Source of the DNA: Leptasterias polaris
Lineage: Eukaryota; Echinodermata; Asteroidea; Forcipulatida; Asteriidae
NCBI GenBank assembly: GCA_037783415.1
Contig: JAZGTN010000065.1
Coordinates: 372,001-436,000 of the forward strand
Direction of reading: 5' to 3'
DNA length: 64,000 nucleotides
The notes beneath the pieces are model-generated. The model saw nothing but the letters and a program-made list of their open reading frames with translations. It did no database searches and was not told the origin of the DNA. A program made the position numbers and the translations under genes. Of this stretch, positions 53,399 to 64,000 are shown piece after piece (position 1 is the stretch's first letter; the number at the start of each line of letters is the position of its first letter).

Positions 53399-54584
53399 GG
53401 GGTATTATATCGTTTTTTTACCAAATGATGCCATTTTTTCCAACCGTCTTTTTCTCTTCATGAAAACAACCATCAAATCTTCACAAAAATCAGGAATTTT
53501 ATTTTTTCAAAATCAGATCAGATCAGTTATAATTAAATAAACCAAAAACTGGTAGTACCCCTTTGTGGCAAATTAGTACTCCCTTTAACATATTGATAAT
53601 GTGGAGAACATTAATAGAAACAAACAAACAGATGTAGCTCAATTATCCGATAGTGTAGTCCAGTATGTTTCAGTACAGCTCCAGTAAGGCATTGCTGGAT
53701 TTTTCAGCATTTGCTGTCCCCCTCCTTGGTAAATTGCCCGTTTCACATGCTGATCTAGAGCTGCCCTTGTTGGTGGAATCTGTTTCACATACGGCTTCCT
53801 TGACATGTTTCAGAATACTTTTTTGGTCGATCCATGTTAATGTCTGTACATCGTATGTACCTGTGGTAGTCCTAGCATAGACTTGATTTCAAGTCTGAGA
53901 TCGCGGTTATTTCTCTGCATCAGCCACACAAAATTCCCCCCGCAGATTGGCTATCACGCGCTCTAACTCGCAATCTCAGACTTGGCCCACTTGTGTATAC
54001 GGGATATTCATTTATTCACAACTGACATTTACATAACAACACTATGCCAGAGAGATGAACAATCAGGAGGCCACAAAACTCCTGTTGGTTGCGTCTATTC
54101 CCAATAGGTTATAATCACTTCAGTATTTTCTGTAAAATCGATCGAGTCATTGTTTTTTATTTTTATAGTGCTTTGTACGTATGCTATTTCTAATTTATAC
54201 ATCAAATAATACTAGATGTAGGCCTATTCTTCAAATATTGAAAAATAAATGTAGAGTTCAAGGTTTTAGGTTTTAGGAAAGGGCGCCCTCTTGCGGCATA
54301 ACATTGAGTTCGCTCTCTCCAAGGCCTCGCCATTAACGAAACCCGAGTTTTCAGTTCAGAGCCACGAACGTAAAGAATTTTATCTATTTGGAATCGAGTA
54401 AGTGACTTAATATTGTTTCTTGGTAATGATAAGGGTTTAAGATACTTTGTAGCTATTGGATGTTTTCTCTTTTGATCGGGAAGTGGGAAAAACATGTGCA
54501 TTTCATTTAATAATATCCATAGATGTAGCAAACCTTCGATGATCGGATATCCCTCGTGTATTTGGAAGGTCGAGTTGTCTTTTT
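53399..54584. other. no gene seen; one hairpin
   Basis: AT-rich DNA after the retrotransposon. 53880-53990 forms an imperfect hairpin (CAAGTCTGAGATCGCG with GCAATCTCAGACTTGG), possibly a short MITE. Confidence 0.4.
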
Positions 54585-54585
54585 G

Positions 54586-54616
<31 letters not shown>

Positions 54617-55015
54617 CATTTCATCACAGTCTACAAAAGAAAGATCACATTTTCTTTTGTGCCGGTAACTCCTTGAGTCGGGCTACGTCCCGTAGCCTTA
54701 GATCTCAAGGGTCTTTCTCAGGATTCTCGCTGTTCCCAAAAGTGCTGCCTTCTGTAACAGATCTACCCTCACAGTTGTACCTATTTCATCTAGATGTTTC
54801 CCCAGTGCTTTCGGAATGGTGCCAAGTGCTCCAACCACCACAGGGACAACTTTCACTTTCACCTGCCAAATCTTACGAAGTTCCCTGGCCAGGTCTTGGT
54901 ACTTTTGGATCTTGTCTAACTCCTTCGAAGCTACCCTTATGTCACCTGCACTGCTATGTCAATGAGATGACACATCTTCGTCGTCTTATCTAAGACTACA
55001 ACATCCGGACGCCTA
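54585..55015 (-). mobile_element. LINE fragment: reverse transcriptase C-terminus and 3' tail
   Basis: The minus strand encodes KIQKYQDLARELRKIWQVKV, VVVGALGTIPKALGKHLDEI and LLQKAALLGTARILRKTLEI followed by a stop at 54698-54700. Sequences of this kind end the polymerase of LINEs common in marine invertebrates. After the stop come a GGCTACGGGACGTAGCC hairpin and a (TAA)n tail (54587-54613), so the 3' end is intact while the 5' part is missing. Confidence 0.75.
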
Positions 55016-55020
55016 TGTTC

Positions 55021-55087
<67 letters not shown>

Positions 55088-55370
55088 TATTCGGCATATA
55101 TCACGAGACAATAAAAATACAAAACAGATGAGACAATGATAAAACAAAACAAAACAAGGGAACAAAGAATAGAGCCAGCAACACATGCCAGGAAAAACCT
55201 AATTAGGTTAACCTAATAACTGTGGCCCAAGAGCCTTCGTTTCCAATGCTACTGGCTTTACAGAAATATAGAGAATATAAAAATAAAAAAAAATATATAT
55301 ATATATAAAATTTTATGTACAGCAATAAAGGTAGTATTAAACTATATAAAAAATTGCACATATTAAAATA
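55021..55370. repeat. (ATT)n microsatellite and adjoining LINE-like tail
   Basis: About 70 bp of ATT repeats (55021-55090) lead into TTATTCGGCATATATCACGA and ACAATAAAAATAC. The same arrangement occurs at 39781, so the run is probably the tail of a retroelement and not an independent microsatellite. Confidence 0.6.
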
Positions 55371-55699
55371 TACAGGGCTCGAATTTTACACTGGACCACA
55401 GGCCCGGGGCCAGTATAAAAGCAGTTAAATTTGATGTAGTTTTTATAGGGATAGCTATAATTTATACACATTTGCTGCTATGACAGTTTGAAGTTGTAAA
55501 TGATTATACTTCTTTATTTAGATACGAGATAGAATCTGGAAGGAAACCAGTTACTGTGTTTTATTACCAGTAGTGACAAGTGTTGGGTGAGTGCGAACAC
55601 TCGATCAATTTATGTATATGCACATGTATTACTATTAGATACTCATTGACATAAATAGGAACATTTAATTGTGATAATTATTATACCTTGTGACACTGT

Positions 55700-56080
55700 G
55701 AATGGCCTGGATGTGATTTTACAACTAAAATGGAAAGGCAGTTTTGGTGGATGTGATTTTGGGGCTAGAATGTGATCTTGGCCAAAATCACATCCTACCC
55801 AGAAATCACATCCACTGTCTGGCTGCATTACCGAAATCACATCCACTGTCTAGGCCCAAGCCAAAATCACATCCGAGTAAGAAATCACATCCTTGGGTAA
55901 TTGCCTAAGCCCAAATCACATCCACTGTCTGGCTGCGAAACCAAAATCACATCTAGTGTCTGGGCCCTAACCTAAATCACATCCAAGTCCGAAATCACAT
56001 CCATAGTTAAACGTGCCAATTCAAAATCACATCCACTGTCTGGCCGCATTACCAAAATCACATTCGAGCCAGAAATTGCC
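55700..56080 (+). repeat. AAATCACATCC minisatellite
   Basis: At least ten copies of (A)AAATCACATCC, many followed by ACTGTCTGG or RAGTCYGAAATCACATCC, with irregular 20-35 bp spacing. The first copies (55710-55775) are inverted as GGATGTGATTTT, so the array changes orientation. Confidence 0.8.
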
Positions 56081-59000
56081 CGATCGAGTGTCAATTATAT
56101 TTAATGTCAATAAACAATACCGCATATCTTGGTTTCCCCGAGTCCGCAGACTGTTGCGGGTAAGCGGAAGGGGTGGGACGCTTTATGAAATACAATGAAA
56201 CATATAATCATAGAGAAAGGTCTCCGTCCTTTTTCTATGCTTTGTAAACAAGACCAATACTACAAAAAGTAATATCCACAATCAAAGTAGAGTAATTATG
56301 CATTTACAACGATGTTTAACATTGCGGTGTGAATCTATTTTAAAAACTGAATTGTCTACCCTTCAGTTTTACATCTTTCTTGTTGACTGGCGTAAAATGA
56401 CTGGCGTAAAATACGTCTGGACGTACCGGAACCCCTCGACCCACGACGCCCTCAACCCACGACCCCCTCGACCTCTCGACTTATGCTACAGTACAATTTT
56501 CCAATGTCATGCATATCTATTTGCCGAATCGAGCCTAAATAAGATTTCTCCAAACTGGGAACCTGGATTTACAGCCCGAGTACGATTACGGCCACTGGCC
56601 GCTGTCGCAGCTACCGCATTTCAGGCCTGCCTCCTGGTTGCTCCTGCCTGCCTCTGTCAACAAGTCTTACTTGCTTTTTAATGGAGGGTTAGGGTACACA
56701 ACCGAACCATGGGCCACACGTGTTTTTGTGTGTGCAGTGTTTGTTGTCAGTATAGGCCTACATGATGCACTGCTCGTCCTGGGGAAAATCCGCAGACCAT
56801 TTATTTTAGTTTTTAGGTTCGTGGTACTTGGTTGGTGTAACCATAGAGAAAGGATGGTGTTACCTCCTAAATACTCGAATTGGGGTCTTAACTAGAGGTG
56901 TAGCTAGGTAATGACGATAGCCATGTTAATTAAAAAATGTCCAGTAAATATTTAGGTCACTTAATAATAGTGGGGCTACCCGACTGACAACGGATCGGTC
57001 AGGTCGTCGGAAGTCGGAAGTCGGAAGTCGCTTTGACTGTGAGCTTTGGATCGCACGCCTGCATGCTGTGAATGAGTCCAACTTGGGGAATAATTCTTTG
57101 TCGGCCGTAAAGCAATGTTTTATGAATTCGGATTTCGATTATGGGGTGGACGCGCGTCGAGTGGGTTTTAGAACAACCCTTGAATTCCTTTGTACAACTT
57201 TACTACGAAAACAAATTAAGTCACCCCAGAAAGACTGCATACGTTGATGTTTTTTTCGTTCCAGAGTCCTATCGCAACTTCTACTCAACAATGAACTTCG
57301 TTTGTGTGCCAAAAAAAAAAAAAGTAGTATTAAATTGTATTAAATTGAATGTTTTATAATCTCGTACCATGGGGTGTAAGATAATCATTTTTTTTTCCAA
57401 TTTTACCGAGTGCCGGAATTTTCATTGCAGACTATCAAATGCGGTCCTTAAGTAGTAACTCGGTAACCGGACCCCCCCGGTCGATTGTTTTCGTTCAAAC
57501 TTTAAAATAGAGGATGATCCCTCTCTAGATAATTCTAAACTAAGTTGAATCAGAAGGGTTGTTTGAGATCTAATTGAAATGCGCGTCCACAGCATTCAGC
57601 AAGCTATGACAGAGATTACTCTGTCGAAAAAGGGTACATAAGAGGTCCTTCTAAATGTGATTTAAGCTGGTATATTTATACTATTGGAAAGTCCAATTCT
57701 TGTAAAATTATGCGATGTCAATTGTAAGTTGATACCACAAAAGTTATGGTTTATAATATGGTTGTATACAAAATGTCTTGGCTACACAAAACCTGCCGTT
57801 TGTTTATTGGAGCATGCCATTTTGAACAGGGGGATGTGTCGTGTAGTGTAGTAGGATTATTTGACTACAGTTCACTCTTCTGCATGCTTTATGCAAGTAC
57901 AATTTCACATCAGAGCAATAGCTGCAGTTCATACAAAATTTAATTCAGTTTGTTACAATTTTTTTCTTTTTTTCTTTTACAATTATTTGCAAAGTTTAAG
58001 GAATGTTTGACAGCTTCTTGTGAATGGAATCACCCATATTTAGGCTTTACAGAAGAACGCACAGTCGGCATACTACCCTGCAGTATAGACTTGACATACA
58101 TGTACATGTACATGTACATGCTGTAACAAATTCATACCGCTGGTCGGCGTTTTGGAGTATCCTGATCGTGTTTAGATGCGTTCATATATCTTCCAAGCAT
58201 GCGTCCCGTCCTTTCTCTATGGTCCAACCAATTAAAGTATTTTGTGTTAACCTATTGTTTTACAGTTACTCAGCTACCATAGAACACAATTAAAAGATAT
58301 ACATGCACATTACACATGTCAATAACTGGGGGATGTTTATGTTTATGTTAATTTGTTCGATGTTACTTGGTCAATATCATTATGATCAAGTAATCATTTC
58401 ATGTGCCCCCCCCCCCCCCTTCCGAAGTTTTTAACGAAGTAAAGCTGCAACATGAAATTTGTAAAACGTAAAAAGAAGAGGAGAATAAAAAATGTTAAAG
58501 GGTTGTTGCAATGGAATTGAAATGCCACTGTTAATTTGAACCACATTACTAACTATAAAAACATTATTTCAGGGTAAAATGAATAACGGGAAACCAATAT
58601 GTTATTGCTAGGGACGGTGACGATTAAGCATATTATGTGCTCATTCGGCTTCACACACAGGAGTGAGATTTGAGGAAGATTGAACATTCTTGAAATATTT
58701 AGAGACATTTGATTTGTATGCCGTTGCCGGACAATTTGTATAAAATATGCATTTTCCCCCAAAATGTTCAGTTCAAAATGCCAAAATAGAGATATTTAAA
58801 TTAAGAAAATAGTGTTTTAAATTTTTTTTCAATAATGATCAAAAGAATGTATGGACAAACAACCTTGAGACTAACAGCACTGATTTAGCCATTGGCATAA
58901 GGGGTTCCCTATGATACCTGAAAATACAAAAAGGCAGAAAACTCTATGACCTCCTGCCTTTTCATCATGAACCTCGCTCATCCATAACTTTGGAAAAAGT

Positions 59001-60414
59001 TACAAACAAATCTCTGGAGTTTAGACTGGGTGAATGTTGTCTAATATTCCAGTAATAACGTAAGACTTATTTATTTTGCTTCTAATTAGGAAGCTTGACT
59101 GTTGATTGGAGCATATCGGAGCGTTAGGCCTATGCCAGTATGTGTTAACGTTGATCAGTCATCAAAACCAATTTCACGAGTCCCCCCCCCAAAAAACAAA
59201 CAAACAAACAAACAACCCAACAAACAAACAAACAAACAAAAACAGACAGTCAATCTCAAACCGAGCTGAACTTCCATGCTCTTGTGTATACACACTAAAA
59301 TATAACACGCATGCGAGGAATATTGACCCCTCCTCAATAATTATGTTGACTCTATAATTATGACAATGAGGATTAATTTTCAAGTTTCAATTTTCCGCAT
59401 CAATCATGATCTCTGGCTGATAAAGTTTTTATACTAGGCCTTGTTCTTTGGTGACTTTTTGTCTTTTCAAGTGGATTAAAATTATCGCCTGAAATCCATA
59501 TTAAAAGAGTTTTTATGTCAGCTATTTCAACCTCCATGCTAACCATGGAGGAAGGAAAAGAAACTAAGGAAGGTGACCTATTGTTTCGTGCATTCACCTT
59601 AATTCAAGTGGCAACATTCGGCTGCAGCAGCATGCAGACAGACAAGCAATGTCAACAATACTATAAAATGTACATCAAAATGATATAGTTACCGCACGTC
59701 TTTATATTATGCTCCCACATGCCGAACATTCAGCTAACATTGTACACTCATTCATGTTTGTCTTTATTCGAAACCCTGACATCTGACTGCGAGATAGGCC
59801 GCCCCTAGCTGCTACGTTTGGGCGGGTTGAACTATGGTTGAACAGTCATCAAAACCCATATTCCCGCGTTCCGATCCCGCGCGCGCCAAAAAAAAGGGTA
59901 GTAGGCCTATATCCACCACCGACACTGCAGATTCTGAATCAGTGGATCCGGACACTAGCTAGCACTACAGCTTCTGGTAACTTCAAGATTTATCAGCCAA
60001 GAAATGGGTGAAGAAACTATTGTACAATCCCGTCCAACAAAAAATAAAACCCACTATACAGATGTCCAGTTTCCGACATTAACAGTTGGCACCACACGTG
60101 AAGATAATCCATTAGGTATTTTGATACCTACATGTACGTGTATACTAGCTATCATTGCCCGATAGTGTCTTAGCAACTCTCTGACATTGGCAAAACCACA
60201 ATCCATGCAGGGCTAGATTACGTAATTTCAGTTACTGCATTGGGTCCATGCAGTATGCGCGTGCGACGATCCGTAGGGACCCACTGTACATACTGTACAT
60301 ACTGTACATGTAACTGTACACGTATAGTATACCATTTAGAACCCGGCTAGTGTGGCATCTAACGGACCTCAACAAAAGCTTTATACAATCTATTCTTAAC
60401 ATCCGTTGAGTCTG
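56081..60414. other. no gene seen
   Basis: Mostly unique-looking AT-rich DNA. Small items: GGAAGTC x3 at 57008-57029, TACATG runs at 58097-58120, a C run at 58407-58419, an (AAAC)n tract at 59195-59240 and a TGTACATAC run near 60285-60310. The open frames here are short and resemble nothing I recognise. Confidence 0.4.
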
Positions 60415-61060
60415 CTGCAGCCAAGGCTGGTTTGTTTCTCAATTTAAAGAAGACCATGTACACGACTATCAACGAGGATGACAACCACCTGCCAATATGC
60501 TCAAGTGATGGCACACAACTCAAAGATGTCGGCAACTTCAGGTACCTTCGGTCCTATGCTACAGAAAGTAAGAAGGACTTCCCTGATACGCAAAGGTTTA
60601 GCTTGGAATGCCTGTAACAAGCTTCACAACATCTGGCAGTCAAATGTAGCAATGTAAACAAAGCTGGTCTTCTTCAGGGCCTGTGTAGAGAGCATTCTTC
60701 TCTATGGAGCTGAAACCTGGACCACGAAGAAAGAGCTTCAAGACTGCCTCAATGGCACATACACCAGGCTTCTTATGAGGGTTCAGAACATCTCATGGCG
60801 TGAGCACAAGACCAAAGAACAGATTTATGGAGACGTTCCACTAATCTCTGTTACTGTTGCCCAACGCAGAGACCTGTTTGCTGGCCACTGCTATCGTGCT
60901 AAAGACCAAGTCATACCTGATGTGATATACTGGAGACTTAAGTGCCCTAAGTGAGGTCGCAGACCTCTCAACTACATCGACATGATTGGTAGAGACACGG
61001 AGTCTGAAATCGGGGACCTTCCGAACATAAGCACCTCTGGTATGACGTTGTGAATAGGAT
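60415..61060 (+). mobile_element. LINE reverse transcriptase C-terminal remnant
   Basis: Conceptual translation in broken frames gives LNLKKTMYTTINED, VGNFRYLRSY, FRACVESILLYGAETWTTKK, RLLMRVQNISWREHKTKEQI, YGDVP and AQRRDLFAGHC. This order is typical of the thumb and C-terminal part of LINE polymerases. Frame breaks lie near 60600 and a stop near 60951. Not functional. Confidence 0.75.
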
Positions 61061-61093
61061 CTTGGTTGCGACTGCTAAATGATGATCATAATA

Positions 61094-62330
61094 TTAAGAT
61101 GAAATCACGTTATTGATGGGCTTTGACACAAGACATTCTTTGAACTGACCTTGGCCAATTCGCTTCACATTTTGCACACCTACTGGAATGTGGTCTGCAA
61201 TCTCCTTGGTGTAAAGTACCAGTAAGTCAAGGCTTAACTCCCCAAAAGGGTTGCCATGGTTATAAATCACACAAACAAGGGAGCGGACATGTGTTGCTAA
61301 TGATGCCTGAACACTCAGTGTTTGGTCTCTTTCTGTACTGATGTTCTTCATGGAACTCTTGTATTACACTTGCAATCTATGCCCCTGCCACCAACAGCCG
61401 GAGAAGGGCACTTTGGTTGTTGGTGAGGCCAACAGCTCCAACATTGTCATTTAATGTATTCTTTCGTGTGCCTGATCATTAGGGATTGCGAAGAAGACCC
61501 TGTTGTTTTTTTGCACAGTGAAGTTTATAGCAATAGTTACTTCAGGGTGTTCTGTTGGGAGTTCATCTCTGAGATAAACATGAATCCACCTATAGCCAAG
61601 TTTGTGTGATCTATAGGACATGAAACCAAGTTGCAAGCTTTGTTAGAACATCTGATACATTGAAAGGGATCCAGCCGCATAGAAAATATAGACCAGTATG
61701 CATTGTTCAGTTCCAAACAGCTGCCTACTATTGAAATTGGGAACAGGATTGCTCTGTTTGCAGCAGCCTTTGAACTCCCGAGTGTTGTGATCATCTCTGA
61801 CATGTCAGCCAGTAGCCTTCATTAGCACGTCCTTGAAGTATGCACAGTGCGGACACTGTCACTTATTGGGTGAAAGGTTTGCTGCCTGCAACAAAGAGTC
61901 GTCTGTCCATGGGGTTGTAATACCCCCCTCTACCGGTGCTTGTACCCAGCCACTACTTTGTAACCAGCCGCCAATAGTCTTGAGATCAGCCATCGCAAAA
62001 TAGAGACCAACGAACATGATGATATCTCTGTGTTCTCCATATTTCATATTTTCCTGGACATTTCCACCAGATTTGTTTTGACATGGCACACAGTGGCCGA
62101 TCAAATTGCGATCACTGGATTCAGATGGTCCATTGCATTTCAGATCACAACCATGGAGTGCTTGATCATTGTCACCGTGTTGGCGCTTTCAGGACAAGGT
62201 GGAAGCAGGGCACAGGACAGGCATGACCCTCAAGTGGCTGTTGACTTGCATGGTAGCACATACAAAAAATTCCCAAGAGTCCCAGTTTCAACTGCGGTTT
62301 TTCCTATAGGACTTGTCGAGTATGAATGAT
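61094..62330 (-). pseudogene. decayed transposon-associated reading frame of unknown family
   Basis: Minus-strand pieces in order include TVTMIKHSMVV, AMDHLNP, KYGEHRDIIMF, KTIGGWLQSSGWVQAPVEGG and TTPWTDDSLLQAANL, then further open frames down to 61094. I recall similar strings (GGLH-EMA, GDWL-GSGW, TADSFL) in repetitive proteins of cnidarian and echinoderm genomes, but I cannot name the family. Several stops and frame changes show decay. Confidence 0.4.
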
Positions 62331-62539
62331 GCTTAAGTTAGTGGTGTTCTCAGTATTCTAACACATAATTAAAACTTAATTGAGAATTAAAACTTAACCA
62401 AATTAATATCTAATTTTGAATTCAATTAAATTCAATTGTCAAATTTTCCTTATTTAGTAACCATAACATTTATTTGTGAACTTTATGTTAAGGCACTTCT
62501 TTATGCCAATTAAATAGCTATAGTGTTGCATGATTAGAG

Positions 62540-63245
62540 AAAAAGGTGGCCAAATGGACGGCCATTTTGAAAAATTGCTGCCTAAACAAATTACCAGTCT
62601 GTTAACTTAAAACTATACTAAAATGTTTGCTTACACATCTGAGTGTTAGAAAACAGCATTTTAGCATTCCAGTTTCGTATAGATGTGAATGATTCATATT
62701 CAATATTAGTGGAACTTACGGTTTACGGTCATGACGGCCATTTTTTTAGATTTCTAATTCAAATAAACTTACCATCTATCTCTCTCAAGTGTGTAAACAC
62801 TTATAGACCTTATGCATATGACGTCATTTGAGTAGGGCGCCCTCACCTAGAGGTTAAAAGGAAGATGCTCATTGGCCAGTCTTGTGCGCCGCGCGTACAA
62901 ATCAGCGCGTTTCCATTGTTTCATCATCAGTTTATCTCTAAGATGGCGGCTTGGTGACGTCAATGCATAAGGTCTATTAATAGTTATCTACATCTTTGCA
63001 GACCACTTAAACAGCATTTTAGCCTCATAGTTGCACACATTTTAGGTAGGTTTGTATATAACATACAGAAACAAATTGGCTTATGGCGGCCATTTTGAAA
63101 AATGGCCGCCAAAGCCGTTAGGAGCAAAAATTGAAATGGCCCAATATCAAAATATTTTTGTCATCAAGTTTACCTATATACCAAAGTTCATGCTTTTATC
63201 ACAAAATACACGATTGTTTTTTGTTTTTTTAGTTATGCCGCATTA
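62540..63245. repeat. ATGGCCGCC repeat region, interrupted by a family D MITE
   Basis: GACGGCCATTTTGAAAAATT at about 62558, GACGGCCATTTTTT at 62734 and GCGGCCATTTTGAAAAATGG at 63087 mark repeats related, in inverse orientation, to 48061-48345. The family D element at 62802-62977 splits the region. Confidence 0.5.
62802..62977. mobile_element. MITE, family D, copy 3 (inverted)
   Basis: TATAGACCTTATGCATATGA to GCATAAGGTCTATT. Its interior is the reverse complement of copies 1 and 2 (AAGATGGCGGCTTGGTGACG). Confidence 0.85.
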
Positions 63246-63382
63246 CTAATAGTCATGTCATGTCAACGCGACCGGCGACTTATCGTACGTTTTACTTTTC
63301 CCATTACTGGTCCACTCTGCACTGTGCTTTGAAAACGGCTATTGATAACCAGCGATGCGACCATGCCCTGTAGGCTGGTTCC

Positions 63383-63619
63383 AATAGACACAATCGGCGA
63401 CTGCAGGCACGTGACCCATAGTGGGTATATAACAAGTAAACAAACCAAGCAAGCAAGGCGCAGCGTGAATGGAAACTCTTGGCTGCTTCCGAGCGCTCTT
63501 GCCGTATAAGGTGGGAAGCAGCCATGGTTTTCCATGCTCGCTGTGCATTGTTTGCTAGGTTTGTTTACATTGTATACCCACTATGAGTCACGTGACTCCG
63601 GTCGCCGATTGTGTCTATT
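63383..63619. mobile_element. MITE with AATAGACACAATCGGCGAC ends
   Basis: AATAGACACAATCGGCGAC pairs with GTCGCCGATTGTGTCTATT; inward CACGTGACCCATAGTGGGTA pairs with TACCCACTATGAGTCACGTG, and AAACAAACC with GGTTTGTTT. 237 bp. Confidence 0.8.
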
Positions 63620-64000
63620 AGTCGACAAGCGTAGTCCAACTATCGTCGACTAGACAGAGTTCGGGCTAACTTAGTCGAACTATTGTCAACGATAGTCCTT
63701 GGCCGAACTTGGCCTATAGGACGTCTGTTCATTTGCATGCAGTTGAGGTTTCAGGTTCTGCATGGATGGTGACTTTTAACCCAACGTTGTTATTATCACG
63801 CTATACATAATAGCATCAATGACAAATTAGGACAATGCAACTGGAGTCTTGATATCGATAAAAGCGTTAAATGGTCTCCGTGATTGTCCGCTTATTCCAC
63901 AGTCTGCCCCGGCTTCGATGTGACACTTGGTCTGGCCTATACAACAACCCAATGGCGTTTTTCCGGATTCATTTAGGCTGGTATGCAGTTCTGTGCCTTC
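63620..64000. other. no gene seen
   Basis: Begins with several GTCGAC/TAGTCGA words (63621-63690), then unique-looking DNA to the window end. Confidence 0.4.

Noticed and set aside
54556..54993. 145-codon plus-strand frame
   Set aside because: It is antisense to the LINE polymerase remnant, which matches known LINE ends on the minus strand.
55021..55090. Independent microsatellite of interest
   Set aside because: The same ATT run with the same following sequence occurs at 39781, so it is most likely a retroelement tail.
62030..62329. 99-codon plus-strand frame
   Set aside because: It is antisense to the decayed transposon-associated frame and shows no domain.

Overview
The window looks like animal genomic DNA from a marine deuterostome, most likely an echinoderm and probably a sea star. 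The genes have many small exons in long introns, AT-rich non-coding DNA fills most of the sequence, and dispersed repeats are dense. The sea-star placement rests on my recollection of the TTAA-flanked repeat families seen here. No bacterial-style operons, CRISPR arrays or rRNA genes are visible.

Two real genes can be built exon by exon, both on the minus strand and head to tail. (1) 520-12822 is the 5' part of a GPLD1 (glycosylphosphatidylinositol-specific phospholipase D) gene. Eight exons join in phase to give about 218 residues: a signal peptide and most of the zinc-dependent catalytic domain. The rest lies beyond base 1. A TATA box sits 140 bp upstream of the start codon. (2) 15187-34422 is a complete six-exon gene for a secreted midkine/pleiotrophin-family protein of 387 residues. 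It has a signal peptide, a basic N-terminus, a Pro/Thr-rich linker, one six-cysteine N-type half-domain, a basic linker, then four successive four-cysteine C-type half-domains, each on its own exon. Every intron is phase 1. Vertebrate family members have one N and one C half-domain, so the tandem C repeats are the most interesting coding feature.

The rest is mobile DNA and its debris. 1-12.8 kb: GPLD1 introns with tRNA-derived SINEs, minisatellites, TTAA-flanked MITEs and an 864-bp foldback element with a 9-bp target duplication inside a SINE. 12.8-15.2 kb: intergenic DNA and probable 3' UTR. 19.3-34.3 kb: a 15-kb first intron of the midkine-like gene, packed with MITEs and including a second foldback with a 9-bp target duplication 121 bp from exon 2. 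34.4-48 kb: upstream DNA with MITEs, a composite tRNA-like insertion, LINE tails and a 2.3-kb long-terminal-inverted-repeat element. 48.36-53.40 kb: a decayed BEL/Pao LTR retrotransposon with both LTRs. 53.4-64 kb: LINE fragments, a decayed transposon-associated reading frame, minisatellites and more MITEs, with no host gene that I can support.

Both host genes encode secreted proteins that act at the cell surface: one cleaves GPI anchors, the other belongs to a heparin-binding growth factor family. Nothing in the sequence shows that they are co-regulated. All exon models come from reading splice sites and protein similarity by eye.
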